Part shown: positions 1 to 11,374 of the stretch, in pieces
Position numbering within the stretch: position 1 is the stretch's first letter
Layout of the letters: each line of letters opens with the position of its first letter
Origin: Panax quinquefolius
Lineage: Eukaryota; Streptophyta; Magnoliopsida; Apiales; Araliaceae
DNA: 64,000 nucleotides
Reading direction: 5' to 3'
Assembly (NCBI GenBank): GCA_020205615.1
Contig: CM035165.1
Span: 33,081,544-33,145,543 of the forward strand
Notes under the pieces: model-generated
Told to the model about the DNA's origin: nothing
Databases searched by the model: none
The model's input: the letters and a program-made list of their open reading frames with translations, nothing else
Program-made: the position numbers and the translations under genes

Positions 1-246
1 AAACAACTAAAAATAAAGATAAATAATTATGGAATTAAAATTTTTCATATCTGATGTTTTTTGGTGTGATTTGGATACGTATAACAAAACATGTATATAC
101 GATCATCTGCATCGTACCACCACTTTTTTATATATATTCAAAACACGCCTAAAAACATCAGTATTATGGAAAAATTTCGATTCATAAAATATTAAATATT
201 TTTTAGTTGTTTTAAAAAAAAAAAAAAAAAATCCGTTTTGATCGGT

Positions 247-248
<2 letters not shown>

Positions 249-306
<58 letters not shown>
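249..306. repeat. (TA)n microsatellite
   Basis: An uninterrupted TA dinucleotide run of about 58 bases, preceded by an A homopolymer near 213-231. It is probably length-polymorphic. Confidence 0.95.
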
Positions 307-308
<2 letters not shown>

Positions 309-1177
309 CCTGATTAATTATGCATATATCTTAAATGGTATAATTGAAGAAGATACACATGTCCCAATTTCAAGAATATATAGTTGACAAACTTGGATTT
401 AATTAAAGTTGACCCGCAAGACTTGCTCCAAATTTCCGATCCAGGGATTGTGATTGAAGATATTTATGATCTCCTGCAAGTCCATGATCATGAAATCTCT
501 TAATTTATTTTTAATGGTAAATTAAAGGTTCGTTAATATCCAATTCAGTATATATGTATTCTATGAAGTCAAATAAACAAGTTAATTGGCTGATCATCGT
601 GTTTACTTAAAACAAATTATTGTAATCTAAGCTTAGTTTAGTATGAGGATTATTTAGATTACTTTTGGTGGAGCTTTTGCGGTGGAGTAAAAACACTTTT
701 AAATTAAATATAAAAATATTTTATTAACAAATTTATTCGTAAATTGTTGAAGTAAAATTATATTAAAAATCCACACCATACACTTTAATATATTTTTTTT
801 CTTTTATTTATTCAGAAGCATTTATACAATTTTGTAACTAAATATTATTTTAACTTTCTTACAAATATATACTTGTTTAACAACTATTATTTTACATTTT
901 AAAATTATGTGTAAAGTATTTCACGTGGTCTCATCACTTTAATATTATTAGTTGTATGTATTTAACGATCGAAAAAACAAACTTCTATATAATGTTTAAT
1001 GTATACAAAGACTATGTCTGTCTTGAAGATATATAGAGCATATTCATATGCATCTTCCTATTGTTGCAAAAACAATGAGATTACTCATCCAAATTACAAG
1101 TACGTACCTTTGACAAATTTGGCTCAAGTTATAGTTGACTAGACTTGACTCCAATTAAGGAATATATGGTAGTAGAA

Positions 1178-1178
<1 letters not shown>

Positions 1179-1230
<52 letters not shown>
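1179..1230. repeat. (TA)n microsatellite
   Basis: An uninterrupted TA run of about 52 bases. Confidence 0.95.
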
Positions 1231-1232
<2 letters not shown>

Positions 1233-1555
1233 GAAAAAATAAAGACAAATGGATTGGCACATCATTAAAAAATTTGGAAGCCAAGACTTTGTTACATAGA
1301 ATCAAACTAAATCGCCTACATATATGTTGAAGGTGTCATTTTTATTATCTAACATGGCATGCATGGTTGATAATTTAACTATAGTTACAAGAAATAGATA
1401 GAGAAAAGTCAATGAGTTAAAAGCCAACCTAGCCATGCATGTAAACCAATTTTCTATACATTGCAAGCTGGTCAGATTGAACTAGTTGACATTAATTTAA
1501 GGTGCCCAAAAGTACTAGAATAATGTATATATATAGAATTGTAGTATAGTATATA

Positions 1556-1853
1556 CTAGTGGGAATAAAGTTCTGGTTCATTTTTTACTCATATTAAAAA
1601 AAAAAGGATAAAATGATAAAATTGTCTATATTTAAATTCTCATTTAATTGTATCGTTTTTTTTGACATTCTTAGTGATCTTTCCATAAATACGTCGTAGA
1701 AATAGAAATATAATTGAGTACTTAATAATAAGGGTATTGTAGGTAAATTATTATAAAAAATAGATCATTTAAGATAAATAGACATTTAACTTGGGACTAA
1801 CTAAAATAGTAATAAAAAATTTTATACTGGGAGACGGAGGTAGACGGAGGGAG
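1556..1853. mobile_element. degraded Stowaway-like MITE, right end recognisable
   Basis: The right edge reads GACGGAGGGAG followed by TA (1854-1855), matching the Stowaway (Tc1/mariner) terminal consensus CTCCCTCCGTCC on the reverse strand. The left boundary is guessed from a TA near 1555 and has no clear matching terminal repeat. Only the right end is well supported. Confidence 0.4.
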
Positions 1854-1947
1854 TACTATAGAATTCATGTAATGCTAGCTTAAATCCTTATTCACGAAAT
1901 TTGAATTAAGCTACAAGAGTTTACACCCTTGCTTGCAAAACAGTGTG

Positions 1948-1958
1948 TATATATATAT
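1948..1958 (+). promoter_or_regulatory. putative TATA box of the DC1 gene
   Basis: A short TATATATA run about 50 bases upstream of the ATG at 2004. TA runs are common here, so assignment rests on position alone. Confidence 0.35.
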
Positions 1959-2003
1959 GTACATAGTTTGTTACCGTGAATACCCACAATTAAACAAACA
2001 AAA

Positions 2004-3269
2004 ATGGAGAACAAGCACTTTAGCCACATCCATAACCTAGGTATACACCAAATGCCCCAAGGAAATCAAATATCTTGCTCAGGTTGTAAATTTCAGGACC
2101 CGGGCCCGGGCTCAGGCTTAGGCACTGGTTCAGGCTTGTTTTACATATGTTGGGAATGTAAGTTCTTTCTTCATGAACAATGTTTTAAGGCAAGTCGCTA
2201 CATGCAACACCCTTCTCACCCTACTCACCCTTTAACCTTAGCCCCATACCCAACTTATCCATCTAATTCCTTTTTTTGCAATTCTTGCAATTTAGTTGGA
2301 ACTGGCTTATCCTACAGTTGCTCCCTTTGTGAGTTTGATCTCCATGTTCATTGTGCTTACATGTCCAAACCCCATGAATCTTTTCCCAATAATCCTTACC
2401 AAAATCACCCTATCCCAAATAATATGCATCAAAATTCCGAATCTGGACCCAGTTATCCTTATCCAAATTATAATCCTCAACATGATCATCATAATAACTA
2501 TCATGCTCCAAATTATAACCCTCAACATCCATACATGCCTCAAACCTCAAGCCCACACGCAAATGACAATGTTCCTGCATACTATGCTCCAAATTTAAAC
2601 CCCGAATCGCGAGAGATAAAAAAGCATTTCAGCCATGTTCATCCCTTGCATATGTCTAAGATGAGAAAAAATGAGATAAAACTTTGTTCAGGCTGTGAGG
2701 AAAACATTCAAACCTCAGCCTACAGTTGCATGGAGTGTCAGTGCGACTTCAACCTCCACATCTCATGCTTCAACATACCACGCGAGATTCGACACAATTC
2801 TCATCCCGAACACCACCTAACCTTAATCACCTCCTCCCCAGAAACCAATGGCTTCACTTGTAATGCGTGTCTTAGAAAAGGCTTCGCGTTTTCTTATAGT
2901 TGTTCCGATTGCCATTTTGATCTTCATGTTGATTGTGCATCGCTACCAACAGCCGTGAAGCGCCAAGATCATGAACATGCGCTCTCTCTTTTGTTTTACT
3001 CCCCTTACAAGAAGCCGGGAGAAGAAAAGGACATCATGGGTGAATGTGATGTTTGTCATGAAATAGCCCCGGATGCCTCTTGGATTTATTATTGTAGGAA
3101 ATGTGATTTTGGTACACATACCTATTGTGTCAATTCTAAGGCGCAAAAGCCAGTATTAGGAAAATCAGAAATGGCGCATATTTCGGGTGCTCAGACAGTG
3201 ATGGAGAAGCTTATGGAATCTAAAATTAAACATGATACTAATGCTTTTATTCTCCATTACTTGATTTAG
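2004..3269 (+). CDS. DC1 (C1_2) domain cysteine/histidine-rich protein, 421 aa
   Basis: Complete single-exon ORF starting in a good plant context (AAACAAAAATGGAG). It contains five divergent-C1 zinc modules. Module 1 uses H5, H8, C25-x2-C28, C49-x2-C52 and H57-x2-C60. Module 2 has C92-x2-C95, C106-x2-C109 and H114-x2-C117. Two more follow from a second HFSHVH start at residue 208, and a C-terminal one has CDVCHE, CRKC and HTYC. Between modules 2 and 3 (about 127-205) lies a low-complexity linker rich in Pro, Asn, Tyr and His. The family is large in plants and binds zinc; some members act in stress, hormone or pollen development, and diacylglycerol binding is not established. No signal peptide or membrane segment is seen. 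The family call is firm; the cellular role is unknown. Confidence 0.9.
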   Translation: MENKHFSHIHNLGIHQMPQGNQISCSGCKFQDPGPGSGLGTGSGLFYICWECKFFLHEQCFKASRYMQHPSHPTHPLTLAPYPTYPSNSFFCNSCNLVGTGLSYSCSLCEFDLHVHCAYMSKPHESFPNNPYQNHPIPNNMHQNSESGPSYPYPNYNPQHDHHNNYHAPNYNPQHPYMPQTSSPHANDNVPAYYAPNLNPESREIKKHFSHVHPLHMSKMRKNEIKLCSGCEENIQTSAYSCMECQCDFNLHISCFNIPREIRHNSHPEHHLTLITSSPETNGFTCNACLRKGFAFSYSCSDCHFDLHVDCASLPTAVKRQDHEHALSLLFYSPYKKPGEEKDIMGECDVCHEIAPDASWIYYCRKCDFGTHTYCVNSKAQKPVLGKSEMAHISGAQTVMEKLMESKIKHDTNAFILHYLI

Positions 3270-4379
3270 TCATGGCCAGTACTAGAGTTTCAGAGTTTGT
3301 CTTGGTTTCTATTCTGTTGAAAATTGTTTCAGTTTCCTATTCAGTTTGTTTTTGGGGTTGCAGTTAATAATTTTTCTTTGGATTAATTGTATGTTTTTTT
3401 TTTCATGGAATGATTTGGTTTTTTTTAGTTTAAAAGTTATATATTTGAAGTTGGTAATATTTTCTTACTAATTTCCTTTCGTTTGGAGATAGAGTCTTGT
3501 GCAAACTTGTATAATGTTTATTTTGGTAATTTCATAAGCCAAGCAGGGAAATTGACCAAAAGTATTCGAATAATATCCGGTTAGTATGAAGTTTAATTTT
3601 TGGTAAGTTAATTATTTGACCAATATCTTATTAATACACATTAGAACTTCTTGTGCGTGCGTGATCTTCTATTGGTCGATTAATGAAAAACATCCAAAAA
3701 ATAAACTTCATCTTAATCGGCCCATCTTTAACACTGTGTTACTGATTTTAAAAGAATCGGAATAGAAAACTCGAGTTCTTTTTGATTTTTTTATTAATGA
3801 AAGGAGAAGAAATTTAAAAAAAAAAAGGGGTCTCCGGTAAAATTGCTATTGCCAGGTGAATTCATATTGCCCGCGATGAGAGAAGAAAATGAAAGGAAAA
3901 TTCGCCATGGTGCTCATTGAATCTATGTATCTATGTAATATTGCTTATGTCAATCATATATATATAGAACCCCCAAAGCATAGAAAAACGGTCGAGAGAA
4001 CCAATCATGACTTGACATGATCGATGAAATGCTACGTACCTCCAATTCAGTATGTTAATTATCTTCTGTTCTATGCTTAATAACTTTTCCCCTTTAAGTT
4101 TTGTGCTTTTGTTTTTCAGGCTAGCAGGATCGAAAATATTAGAGGTATTTTCTAAGTTTATATCCATAGCAATCGGATGCTAGGAACTATTCTAGCACCC
4201 AAAAAAAAGAATGATTTTGTTTTTCCCCACCAATCATCCAATTCAGAAAAGAGAAGGGGCATCTTATACCCCTTTAAAGTTTAAAGTGTGAAAAAATAAA
4301 TTAAACAGGGAAACAACAATAATTAAGTTAGGGACTAATTAAGGAATTATTCCAAAAAGAAAACAAAAATAGAGATTGA
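3270..4379. other. intergenic region between the DC1 and RING genes
   Basis: AT-rich sequence with poly-T and poly-A tracts and no credible ORF. The first 200 bases are presumably the DC1 3' UTR. The last few hundred bases must include the RING-gene promoter, but I see no clear TATA box. Confidence 0.6.
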
Positions 4380-4611
4380 GAATTGAGACTTGAGGCCTTC
4401 ATCGTCGATTCGTCTCTCTCATTAAAAGCCTTCCCGTTCCCTCTTTACCCTTTCCTCTTTCATACCAAACTTTCCTTTGTGTGTCGAGGTTCGAGAAAAT
4501 CATGAGAAGTCCCTGCTTACCTTGAGGTACAATCAATTTTGTCAATTTCTATTTCATTTACACAATCCATTGTTTTCTTAGTCAGAAATGAATTTTTGAT
4601 TTTTGTTCCAG
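4380..4611 (+). other. 5' UTR exon 1 and first intron of the RING E3 ligase gene (predicted)
   Basis: A pyrimidine-rich stretch (about 4390-4480), typical of plant 5' leaders, is followed by a good donor GAG|GTAC with the intron beginning at 4527. A T-rich tract and acceptor TTTTGTTCCAG end at 4611. The next exon would run 4612-4760 and carry the first in-frame ATG at 4717. The structure is inferred from splice-site motifs only. The same acceptor recurs at 15472 in the duplicated copy of this exon. Confidence 0.5.
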
Positions 4612-4716
4612 TTTTTGGTTTGTAAAACCCTTTTATCTTATGGGTCACTGAATTTGTACATAGAAGAACCATAATCTTCAATATTTTGAGTTGTTTAGAA
4701 AAGGGTTTTGTGGGTT

Positions 4717-4760
4717 ATGGATTTGGAGTACTCTGATATAATGGATTTTATTAGGGATAA
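4717..4760 (+). pseudogene. detached first codons of the RING E3 ligase gene
   Basis: ATG at 4717 opens a frame reading MDLEYSDIMDFIR plus about two codons, and then hits the retrotransposon LTR at 4761. Removing the element and one copy of the 5-bp target duplication joins this frame directly to the RING ORF (…AGG GGT AAT ATG GCC…), so the insertion separates about 15 N-terminal codons from the rest. This copy has GAT where the 15464-15621 copy has GGT. Whether the upstream ATG was the native start needs homologues or transcripts; the in-frame joining is seen directly. Confidence 0.6.
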
Positions 4761-5443
4761 TGTTAACGCCAAGAATCTTTCTCCACGTCCCCAATCACCA
4801 AGACGCCGTCCAGATATCCCTGTCTGATTCAATGAGTCAACACCAAAAGCTTGACTACCGGCCGTCGAGGATAAACTCCGGCGTGAGAGTCGATGTCGGC
4901 GATCACAAGGTCAACAATGGAGAAAAAATAATGTCTAATGTCTGAGAGAGAATAATAATATGAATGTGTGTAATATTTTGTTACTTACCTCTTTTGTGAT
5001 CTTAGCCTCATACGCACTCCAATCCCGGTTTACTGTGCCACTCATCTCCTGACATCTTTTCCCCCACTCCGGTCATTTCAAATTAGAAAGTATCTAGCTT
5101 ACTTCTTCTTCACTGCTACTACTATTTGCCACCATGCCATCATCCGAGTTCCATCCTCATTAATGCCATGCGAGAAGGTGGCGAACATAGTAATCGACTA
5201 TCATTTGACATAATGATTACCGGTCAAAGTTGGATTAAGTGACAATTTGTGTAATGGGCCAGTTTAATAACTAAGCCTAAATAATAGAAATGACCCAAAC
5301 GACCGGATCCAACCGAAAGGACCCAATGAAATAATCAAGTAACTAGGCCCAAATCATTCAGACCAACTAGGAGAAGAGTAACATAATCCAAGGGAGGAGC
5401 CCATTAAGTCTGGCCAAATAAGGAAAAGAATTATGGCCCAACA
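4761..5443 (-). repeat. 3' LTR of the Retand-type element
   Basis: About 683 bp, bounded by TG...CA on both strands and largely collinear with 15622-16302, with scattered substitutions and small indels. It directly follows the host codons ending at 4760. Confidence 0.9.
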
Positions 5444-5462
5444 TTGCCCCCTAGTCTTTTAT
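5444..5462 (-). other. polypurine tract of the Retand-type element
   Basis: On the minus strand the sequence just before the 3' LTR reads AAAAGACTAGGGGGCAA. That is a purine-rich plus-strand priming site at the expected place. Confidence 0.75.
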
Positions 5463-5968
5463 TAAACAGGGTGTTTAATGAAAGACTATAAACAGTATAG
5501 GCCCATGATATAACGAATTATAATAAGTCACAAGAGGTCCAAAGTGAAACTCACCAAAACCCAATAAAACCGGTCCAAATTGATATCAGGAATAGAAATG
5601 GGAGGCCCCATAAACACAGGTCCACTCAGGTGAAGATATTTAGACCCAAAAACGGACGAAACCTCTTCCCATTCACCATCATTGCTGTGAATTAAGTGTG
5701 CCGCCCTCGATTCTGTAGTAACCGCAAAAGATATAAAGGTAAACTTTACCAATTACGAGCGGTTTTACCTGCTAATTTGAAATTTGAACCTTTGAGCTTT
5801 CTTACTCCTCTGCAGAACTTCTTCCTCTGCTTTTACTGAATTCCCAACAATGGTGATTGTGAACTCTAGCCAAAACTCTCCCCACAGGCGTGACTCCTGT
5901 TAGCACCGTCTCTCCCAACCCAAACCCAACCAAGAGGGTTCGAGTTCCAACCCCAATCTTCAACAACC
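5463..5968. other. Retand internal region between polypurine tract and antisense ORF
   Basis: No gag-pol domain is visible. Part of it is probably the promoter and leader of the + strand antisense ORF. An alternative upstream ATG lies at 5890. Confidence 0.5.
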
Positions 5969-8331
5969 ATGGGGAAATCCACCTCGATCCCTCTTGCATC
6001 GACTTTCGACTTTTTCAAGGGCGGAGAGCGGTTTCCCCATGCCAACATCCTTCCTCCGTCACGAAATCGAGATACGTATCATCCGGGACTCGTTATCGAT
6101 TCACGACATGTATGCCATAAGGGCTCCTGCTCTGAAGGCGTATGTACCAATGACCGGACGGTTGGGTCGCCATGCCGATCACCTTTACGGAAAAGGGTTT
6201 CGCTACCTCTCCATGCTTTTGTCGTTACCCTCCTAGGGTTCATAGGAGTGGGCTTCGCTCAGTTAGTGCCCAATTCTTACATCCATATCCTGGCATTCAT
6301 TGCCTTCTGTCATGAATTAGGGATTTCTCCCTCCGTTGACATCTTCTTCACCCTCTTTTCTGCCGGAAGGTCTAGAAAACGAGGCTTCAAAATGTTGAAA
6401 AGCGGTCCCCCCACCCACACCAAATTCGAGAGAGACCCACGATGGATACCCTTCCAAAGAACAAAGGTTGTACGAGAAGTGGTTTTTTAAATCACGGGAC
6501 CGAGATCTCTTCTCTTCCAAATTGGACTACCTCTGATCGGGTCTCTGCTGACTTTGGAGACATCTCCGAAGAGCGTGTGAGGGAGATTATAGACTTTTTG
6601 AAGAAGATTCCTCCAAAAGAATGGAGTTTTACACTTCTGACCAAACAAGCCTGGCTATATGACCACAAATGTAAGTTTCGAACAACTTTGTAACATAATT
6701 TTTGGGATAGATAAATGATACAGGTTCTGATATATGGTTTTTTGCAGTGTCTCTGATCAAACCAACCTCTTCGGAAGTGAAAGACCTAGAAGATTTTTTA
6801 GCAGGGAAGAATACGGATGTGAGCGAAGAGCATCCGACTGAAGAGTCTTCCCGGGCTGATCCCCCTGTCACCGATCCACCAACTACCTCCCTTCAAAATG
6901 ATGAACCCCAAACTGATGAGCCCAACATACCCGAAGAATCCCTCAAACCCCGCCGAAGAAAAAGATCTGCCAAAAAATCCAAATCCACCCAACCGGATAC
7001 ACACCCCGAAAGTGATCCGGAAACACTTCCCGAAGCAACCCTACAAACAACCCCATCAACCAACCCCAATCCTGCACCTTCTGAACCTACCCCAGTGAGG
7101 AGGAGTCTGCTCGACATTCCTTTGCGCGATCGGGCCAAGGTTCTTCGTGTAAAGAAAATAAGGACGAAGATAACCCCACTGACTGCCGAAGAGCTCCGAG
7201 TTCCTTCGTCTTTGGCTGACATCCCTCCGATAATCCCCATAGAAATCCAAGTGCCTGATGATGAACCGACCGGATCTGTCCCCACTCCATCCCGAAAAAG
7301 GAAACATCCATTAGATCCATCAGACAGCCACCCCGGTTCATCTTCTGCACCTTCGCCGACCCCCGAACCCACTCCTGCTCGGTCTCCTTCTCCTGAAACC
7401 ATACATGTGGACTCCTCGCCAGTTCACAATCAACCCCCGCCTTCTCCTTCAAGACAAACGACTGCCGAATTCCAGCAGGACGCCATGGCCTCTCCAACTA
7501 TGTGGCCTCGATTTAATGCCCATTTTCCCTTTCAACTGTTCAACGCCTTCGTTCATGAAACCGATGATCATCGATTTGGGAACAGTTCGAACAAGGATTT
7601 ACTCAGTGAAGGCATGAGCTACTTGGCGAAGGTAAACAGTTCTCTCTTTTATTTCTGAATTTATATTCATACTTATACATCTGAAAACTGATCAAATAAT
7701 ACTGGACATGCATAGGCGAATGTTGTGTTCGGGCGTCTGCGTCCGAGGTCTCTCGAGGCCGAATCTGAGGAAGAGGCTCTGAGGAAGGAGAATACCCTTC
7801 TGAAGTCTGCCTTGGCTAGGGAAAAGACTCAACGCGAATGCCTTCTTCATACAAATGAAGGACTTTAAAAAGAGTTAGCCCAAGCCAAGGGAGATGTGAA
7901 GGCCTCCAATGAAGAACTAAAGTCAACCAAAGCACAAAGACGAGGAGATCGTCAAAATGAATATTGACTTGGTTCAGAGGAGCGAGATAAGGATGGAGAA
8001 GATCAAGGAATTAAAGGCTGATGCTAAACTCCTGACCAAGACCATCCAAAAACTAGAGGTGGCAGAAACTCGTCATCTGAATAAACGGCAAAAGCTTGAA
8101 GAAGAAATCCGAGAACTTAAGGCCCTTCGGGACCTTGGGCCTCCTCTGACCGATGATCTTCGCAAACAAATCTGTGAAGAGTATCGGAACTCAGATGAGA
8201 TCAATGGGGAGATAATGAAGATATATTCTGAGAGTTACGAGCTCTGCCGGAGTCGTGGCAAGGAGAAGCTCATTGCAGCCAACGCGGATCCATCCTTGCT
8301 CGACTCTTCAGATGACGAAGATGGTGCCTGA
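5969..8331 (+). pseudogene. antisense ORF of the Retand element (putative gypsy-type transposon domain), three exons, disrupted
   Basis: It is encoded opposite to gag-pol next to the 3' LTR, as known for Tat/Retand elements. Exon 1 (about 5969-6670) carries the hallmark of the plant 'putative gypsy type transposon' domain: PLHAFVVTLL, then QLVPNS, then AFIAFCHELGISPS and FFTLFSAG. The frame changes near 6180-6230 and again near 6440-6520. Intron 1 is 6671-6747 (GTAAGT...TTTGCAG) and joins the frames correctly (split codon T|TG). Exon 2 (6748-7631) is rich in Pro, Ser, Thr and Lys. Intron 2 is 7632-7715 (AAG|GTAAAC...GCATAG). Exon 3 (7716-8331) is a Glu/Lys-rich coiled coil ending in an acidic DSSDDEDGA tail; it has an in-frame TAA near 7866 and a one-base shift near 7940. 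Its function is unknown. Confidence 0.75.
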
Positions 8332-8735
8332 AGCTGATGCTCTTGTTTTTCCTTGATTTCATTAGAGAATATTTATGAAGATTTCTGTTATTTTTCTTTC
8401 TTTAATTTATAGGATTTGTAAAAATTATCTAATATTGTAATTAGATTGAATATCAATGAAAGGTGGTTTCATCCCTTATAACTTCGGTGCATTTACCTTC
8501 TGCCAATACTCCAATATTAATTTAACTAGAAAGATGCACAAACTCTTTCATGGACTGAACTCGAACTGTTAATTAACAATTAAACATGTCATATAACAGA
8601 TAAGATAAAGTTAAAGAATGAGGCATTCCGAACTCAACACTTAGAAAAATTTTAGGTAATAAAGTAAAAGGATACTTATTAGTTACCGAAGTGTGAGATA
8701 GATCTGCTTCATTAGGAATTTGTTTACCCTGAAAG
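8332..8735. other. spacer downstream of the antisense ORF
   Basis: AT-rich sequence with no coding signal. It is probably the 3' UTR of the antisense transcript (AATATCAATGAAAGG near 8448). Nothing else is recognised. Confidence 0.5.
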
Positions 8736-8738
8736 GTC

Positions 8739-9004
8739 TAACAAAACCAAGAGATGACATTTGCCTACCACGAAGGGCACGACAAAGTCTAAAGGATGAC
8801 ACTTGCCTACCACGAAGGGCACGACAAGGTCTAAGTGTCGACAATTGCCTACCACGAGGGCTGACAAACGTCTTAAGGATGACACTTGCCTACCACGAAG
8901 GGCTGACAAAGGTCTAAGTGTCGACAATTGCTTACTACCACGCAGAGGGCTTCGACAACGTCTTAAGGATGACACTTGCCTACCACGAAGGGCTGACAAG
9001 GTCT
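8739..9004. repeat. short tandem repeats, about 55-65 bp units, in the Retand element
   Basis: At least four imperfect units built around TTGCCTACCACGAAGGGC, followed by a GACAA(A)G motif and alternating GGATGACAC and GTGTCGACAA segments. They precede the longer 104-bp repeats and share the core with them. Confidence 0.8.
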
Positions 9005-9383
9005 TAAGGACCACCGCATTGAAAAGGCTACCATCGAATGGTCGTGAAGTCCACCGAACCTCCTAACACCAATGACGTTTGCCTACCACGAAGGGCCTGA
9101 CAAACTCATAAGGACCACCTGCCGAAAAGGCTATCATCGAATGGTCAGTAAGTCCACCCGAACCTCCTAACACCAATGATGTTTGCCTACCACGAAGGGC
9201 CTGACAAACTCATAAGGACCACCTGCCGAAAAGGCTACCATCGAATGGTCAGCAAGTCCACCCGAACCTCCTAACACCAATGATGTTTACCTACCACGAA
9301 GGGCCTGACAAACTCATAAGGACCACCTGCCGAAAAGGCTACCATCGAATGGTCAGCAAGTCCACCCGAACCTCCTAACACCA
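9005..9383. repeat. 104-bp tandem repeat, about 3.6 copies, in the Retand element
   Basis: Unit starts (TAAGGACCACC) lie at 9005, 9109, 9213 and 9317, an exact 104-bp period. Each unit contains AAAGGCTACCATCGAATGG, CCGAACCTCCTAACACCA and TTGCCTACCACGAAGGGC. Satellite-like arrays between integrase and 3' LTR are typical of Tat-lineage elements. Confidence 0.95.
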
Positions 9384-9539
9384 TTAAACTGATCAGCAAC
9401 AAAGACAAGATTTGTTCGAGAAAAAAGGAAACTTTTATTGATGACATAAATATTCTGAGACTTCGATGTCTTGACATCATTTTTACTTGAAAGTACTTCC
9501 TAAGCTTTGCCAAATGTGCAAGTATTCTTAATTGATGAC

Positions 9540-10566
9540 CCGTCTAATGCCTTGAACCGATAAGTCCACGGCTTGACACTTCAAAGATTTCATACGGTCC
9601 TTCCCGGTTTGGCATCGGCTTTCCCAGTTATACGAGTGTAGATGCTTGACTTCTCGAGGACAAAATCTCCGACTTGAACCTTGAAACTTTACCCCTTGTT
9701 ATAATGCTTGGCAACTCTTGACGATAAGTTTGCCAATTTGATTAAAATTTGTTTCTCTTACTTCCTCAAGCAAATCAAGATTGGCCTTAAGCCCTTCCTC
9801 ATTGTATATCTCTCTGAATTGACTGACCCGAAGACTTGGAGATCCAATTTTAACTGGGACTAAGGCATCAGTACCATAGGCCAATCTGAACGGTGAATCC
9901 CCTGTTGTAGTCCTCGGAGTAGTTCGATAAACCCATAACACACTAAGTAGCTCCTCTGGCCATCTGCCCTTGGCTTCGTCCAATCTACGCTTGATCCCAT
10001 TCGGTGATTACATTGGTCACTTCAACTTGTCCATTTGGTGAGGATGAGCCACTTTGAAATCTTTCTCGCTTTGAATCCCAGTTCTTTCAAAAATGGTTCA
10101 AATTTCGATCCCACAAACCGCGTCCATTGTCTGCGATATTACCACCTTAGGAATCCGAAACGAAATACTCATCGATTCTTTCAAAAATTTCAAGCATTCC
10201 TGTTCCGTTATTAACCTAAGTGGCTTTGCTTCTACCCACTTGGTCATATAGTCGATGGCAACTATAACAAAACTGACTTGACCTTTTTCCTTCGGTAGTG
10301 GACCCAGTATATCAACCCCCCAGACAGCGAAGGGTATAGGAGATAAGATCTAGTATAGTTCTTCTGGTGGCTGATGTGGGATCGGACTGTTGAGTTGACA
10401 CTTCTCGCACTTCTTGACGTATTCGATTAAACTTCTTTGAAGATGGTAGGCGATAATACCCTTGTCGAAGTACTTTATAGGCTAATGACTTAGCCGCCAT
10501 ATAGGTCGCCACAGATGCCTTCATGTACTTCTCGAGAGCATATTCACCTTCGATGGAGTCGAGCAT
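9540..10566 (-). pseudogene. integrase region of the Retand element (frameshifted)
   Basis: Reading down the minus strand, 10566-10312 gives the zinc-binding side with LRQGYYRLPS. The stretch 10320-10200 then gives GVDILGPLPKE and the catalytic-core motif DYMTKWVEAKPL. The segment 9983-9699 gives WVYRTTPRTTTGDSPFRLAYG followed by DALVPVKIGSPS, near-diagnostic of Tat-lineage integrases. These pieces lie in different frames, so no complete integrase can be made from this sequence. No chromodomain follows, as expected for this lineage. Confidence 0.85.
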
Positions 10567-10606
10567 TTCGATGAGTTGAGATGAAAAGCCCTTGAACGGA
10601 TCCCCA

Positions 10607-11345
10607 TCAATCGAACAAAATTAGCACTCTTATACTTGATTTTTTTGGCGAGCATCCGATCCGAAGGTAAGGCGCCATCTGCCGAGATACTCTATATATA
10701 AGAGTCAACCAATGGTTGGTTGGTTGATGCGACATCATCATAGATTCATGATGGACACTAGGATGTTGCAAAATTTTTAAGTAAACCGACCCATCAAAGA
10801 CGTTAACATCCGTAGTGGCTAATTTAGAGAGTGCATCAGCAATTGAATTGTTATTACGCTCGACTCCCTGAAACTCATAGGATTGGAAATATTGAAGTTG
10901 TTCTTTCAATTCTGCTAGATATTTGATCATTCTTGGGCCTCAAGCTTCGTATTCCCCAGAAAGTTGCTTAACGACTAACTGAGAATCACTGAAGATGACT
11001 ATTCTTTGCACTTCAAGACTCTTTGCCAGTCGTAACCCTGCAAGTATCGCCTCATACTCAGCTTCGTTGTTTGTCGCTTTGAACTGAAATCTGATGGCCT
11101 GCTGCACCTTGAATCCCTCCGGACTCGTCAGAATAATCCCTGCTCCACTGACGTCCGTGGTAGAAGACCCGTCTGCATATAGCGTCCACGAACTACGCCT
11201 CTCTGCTTGACAAGAATTGCAATCGCTATTCTGTCTGGATCCTTGAACTTCGCCACAACTTCATAAGCCTCGAAACGAGCATTCAACCACAAAATCGGCC
11301 GATGCTTGCCCTTTGATGGCGGTTCGGGGATGATATTCAATGAAA
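10607..11345 (-). pseudogene. second, archaeal-type RNase H (aRNH) of the Retand element
   Basis: Translating the minus strand from about 11200 to 10930 gives GAGIILTSPEGF, then NNEAEYEAILAGL and IFSDSQLVVKQL. The ORF 10930-10607 continues with MIKYLAELKEQLQYF and ERNNNSIADALSKLA. NEAEYEA and DSQLVV are the acidic catalytic motifs of the additional RNase H captured by Tat elements. An in-frame stop near 10938 and frame changes break it. Confidence 0.85.
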
Positions 11346-11374
11346 AATTGGGACAACTCCATCGTCCGTGCGCA

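Larger units (their letters stand above)
1..2003. other. intergenic region upstream of the DC1 gene
   Basis: AT-rich sequence with no credible coding region. The only open frame of note (1145-1330) is a Tyr-Ile run produced by a TA microsatellite. The region holds two TA microsatellites, a degraded MITE and the promoter of the downstream DC1 gene, annotated separately. Confidence 0.7.

Noticed and set aside
1145..1330. ORF with a Tyr-Ile repeat
   Set aside because: It is a translation of the TA microsatellite; no codon bias, domain or start context.
6893..7497. Long minus-strand ORFs opposite antisense-ORF exon 2
   Set aside because: Shadow frames of a Pro/Ser-rich coding block; no matching domain, and the + strand frame is supported by introns in phase.
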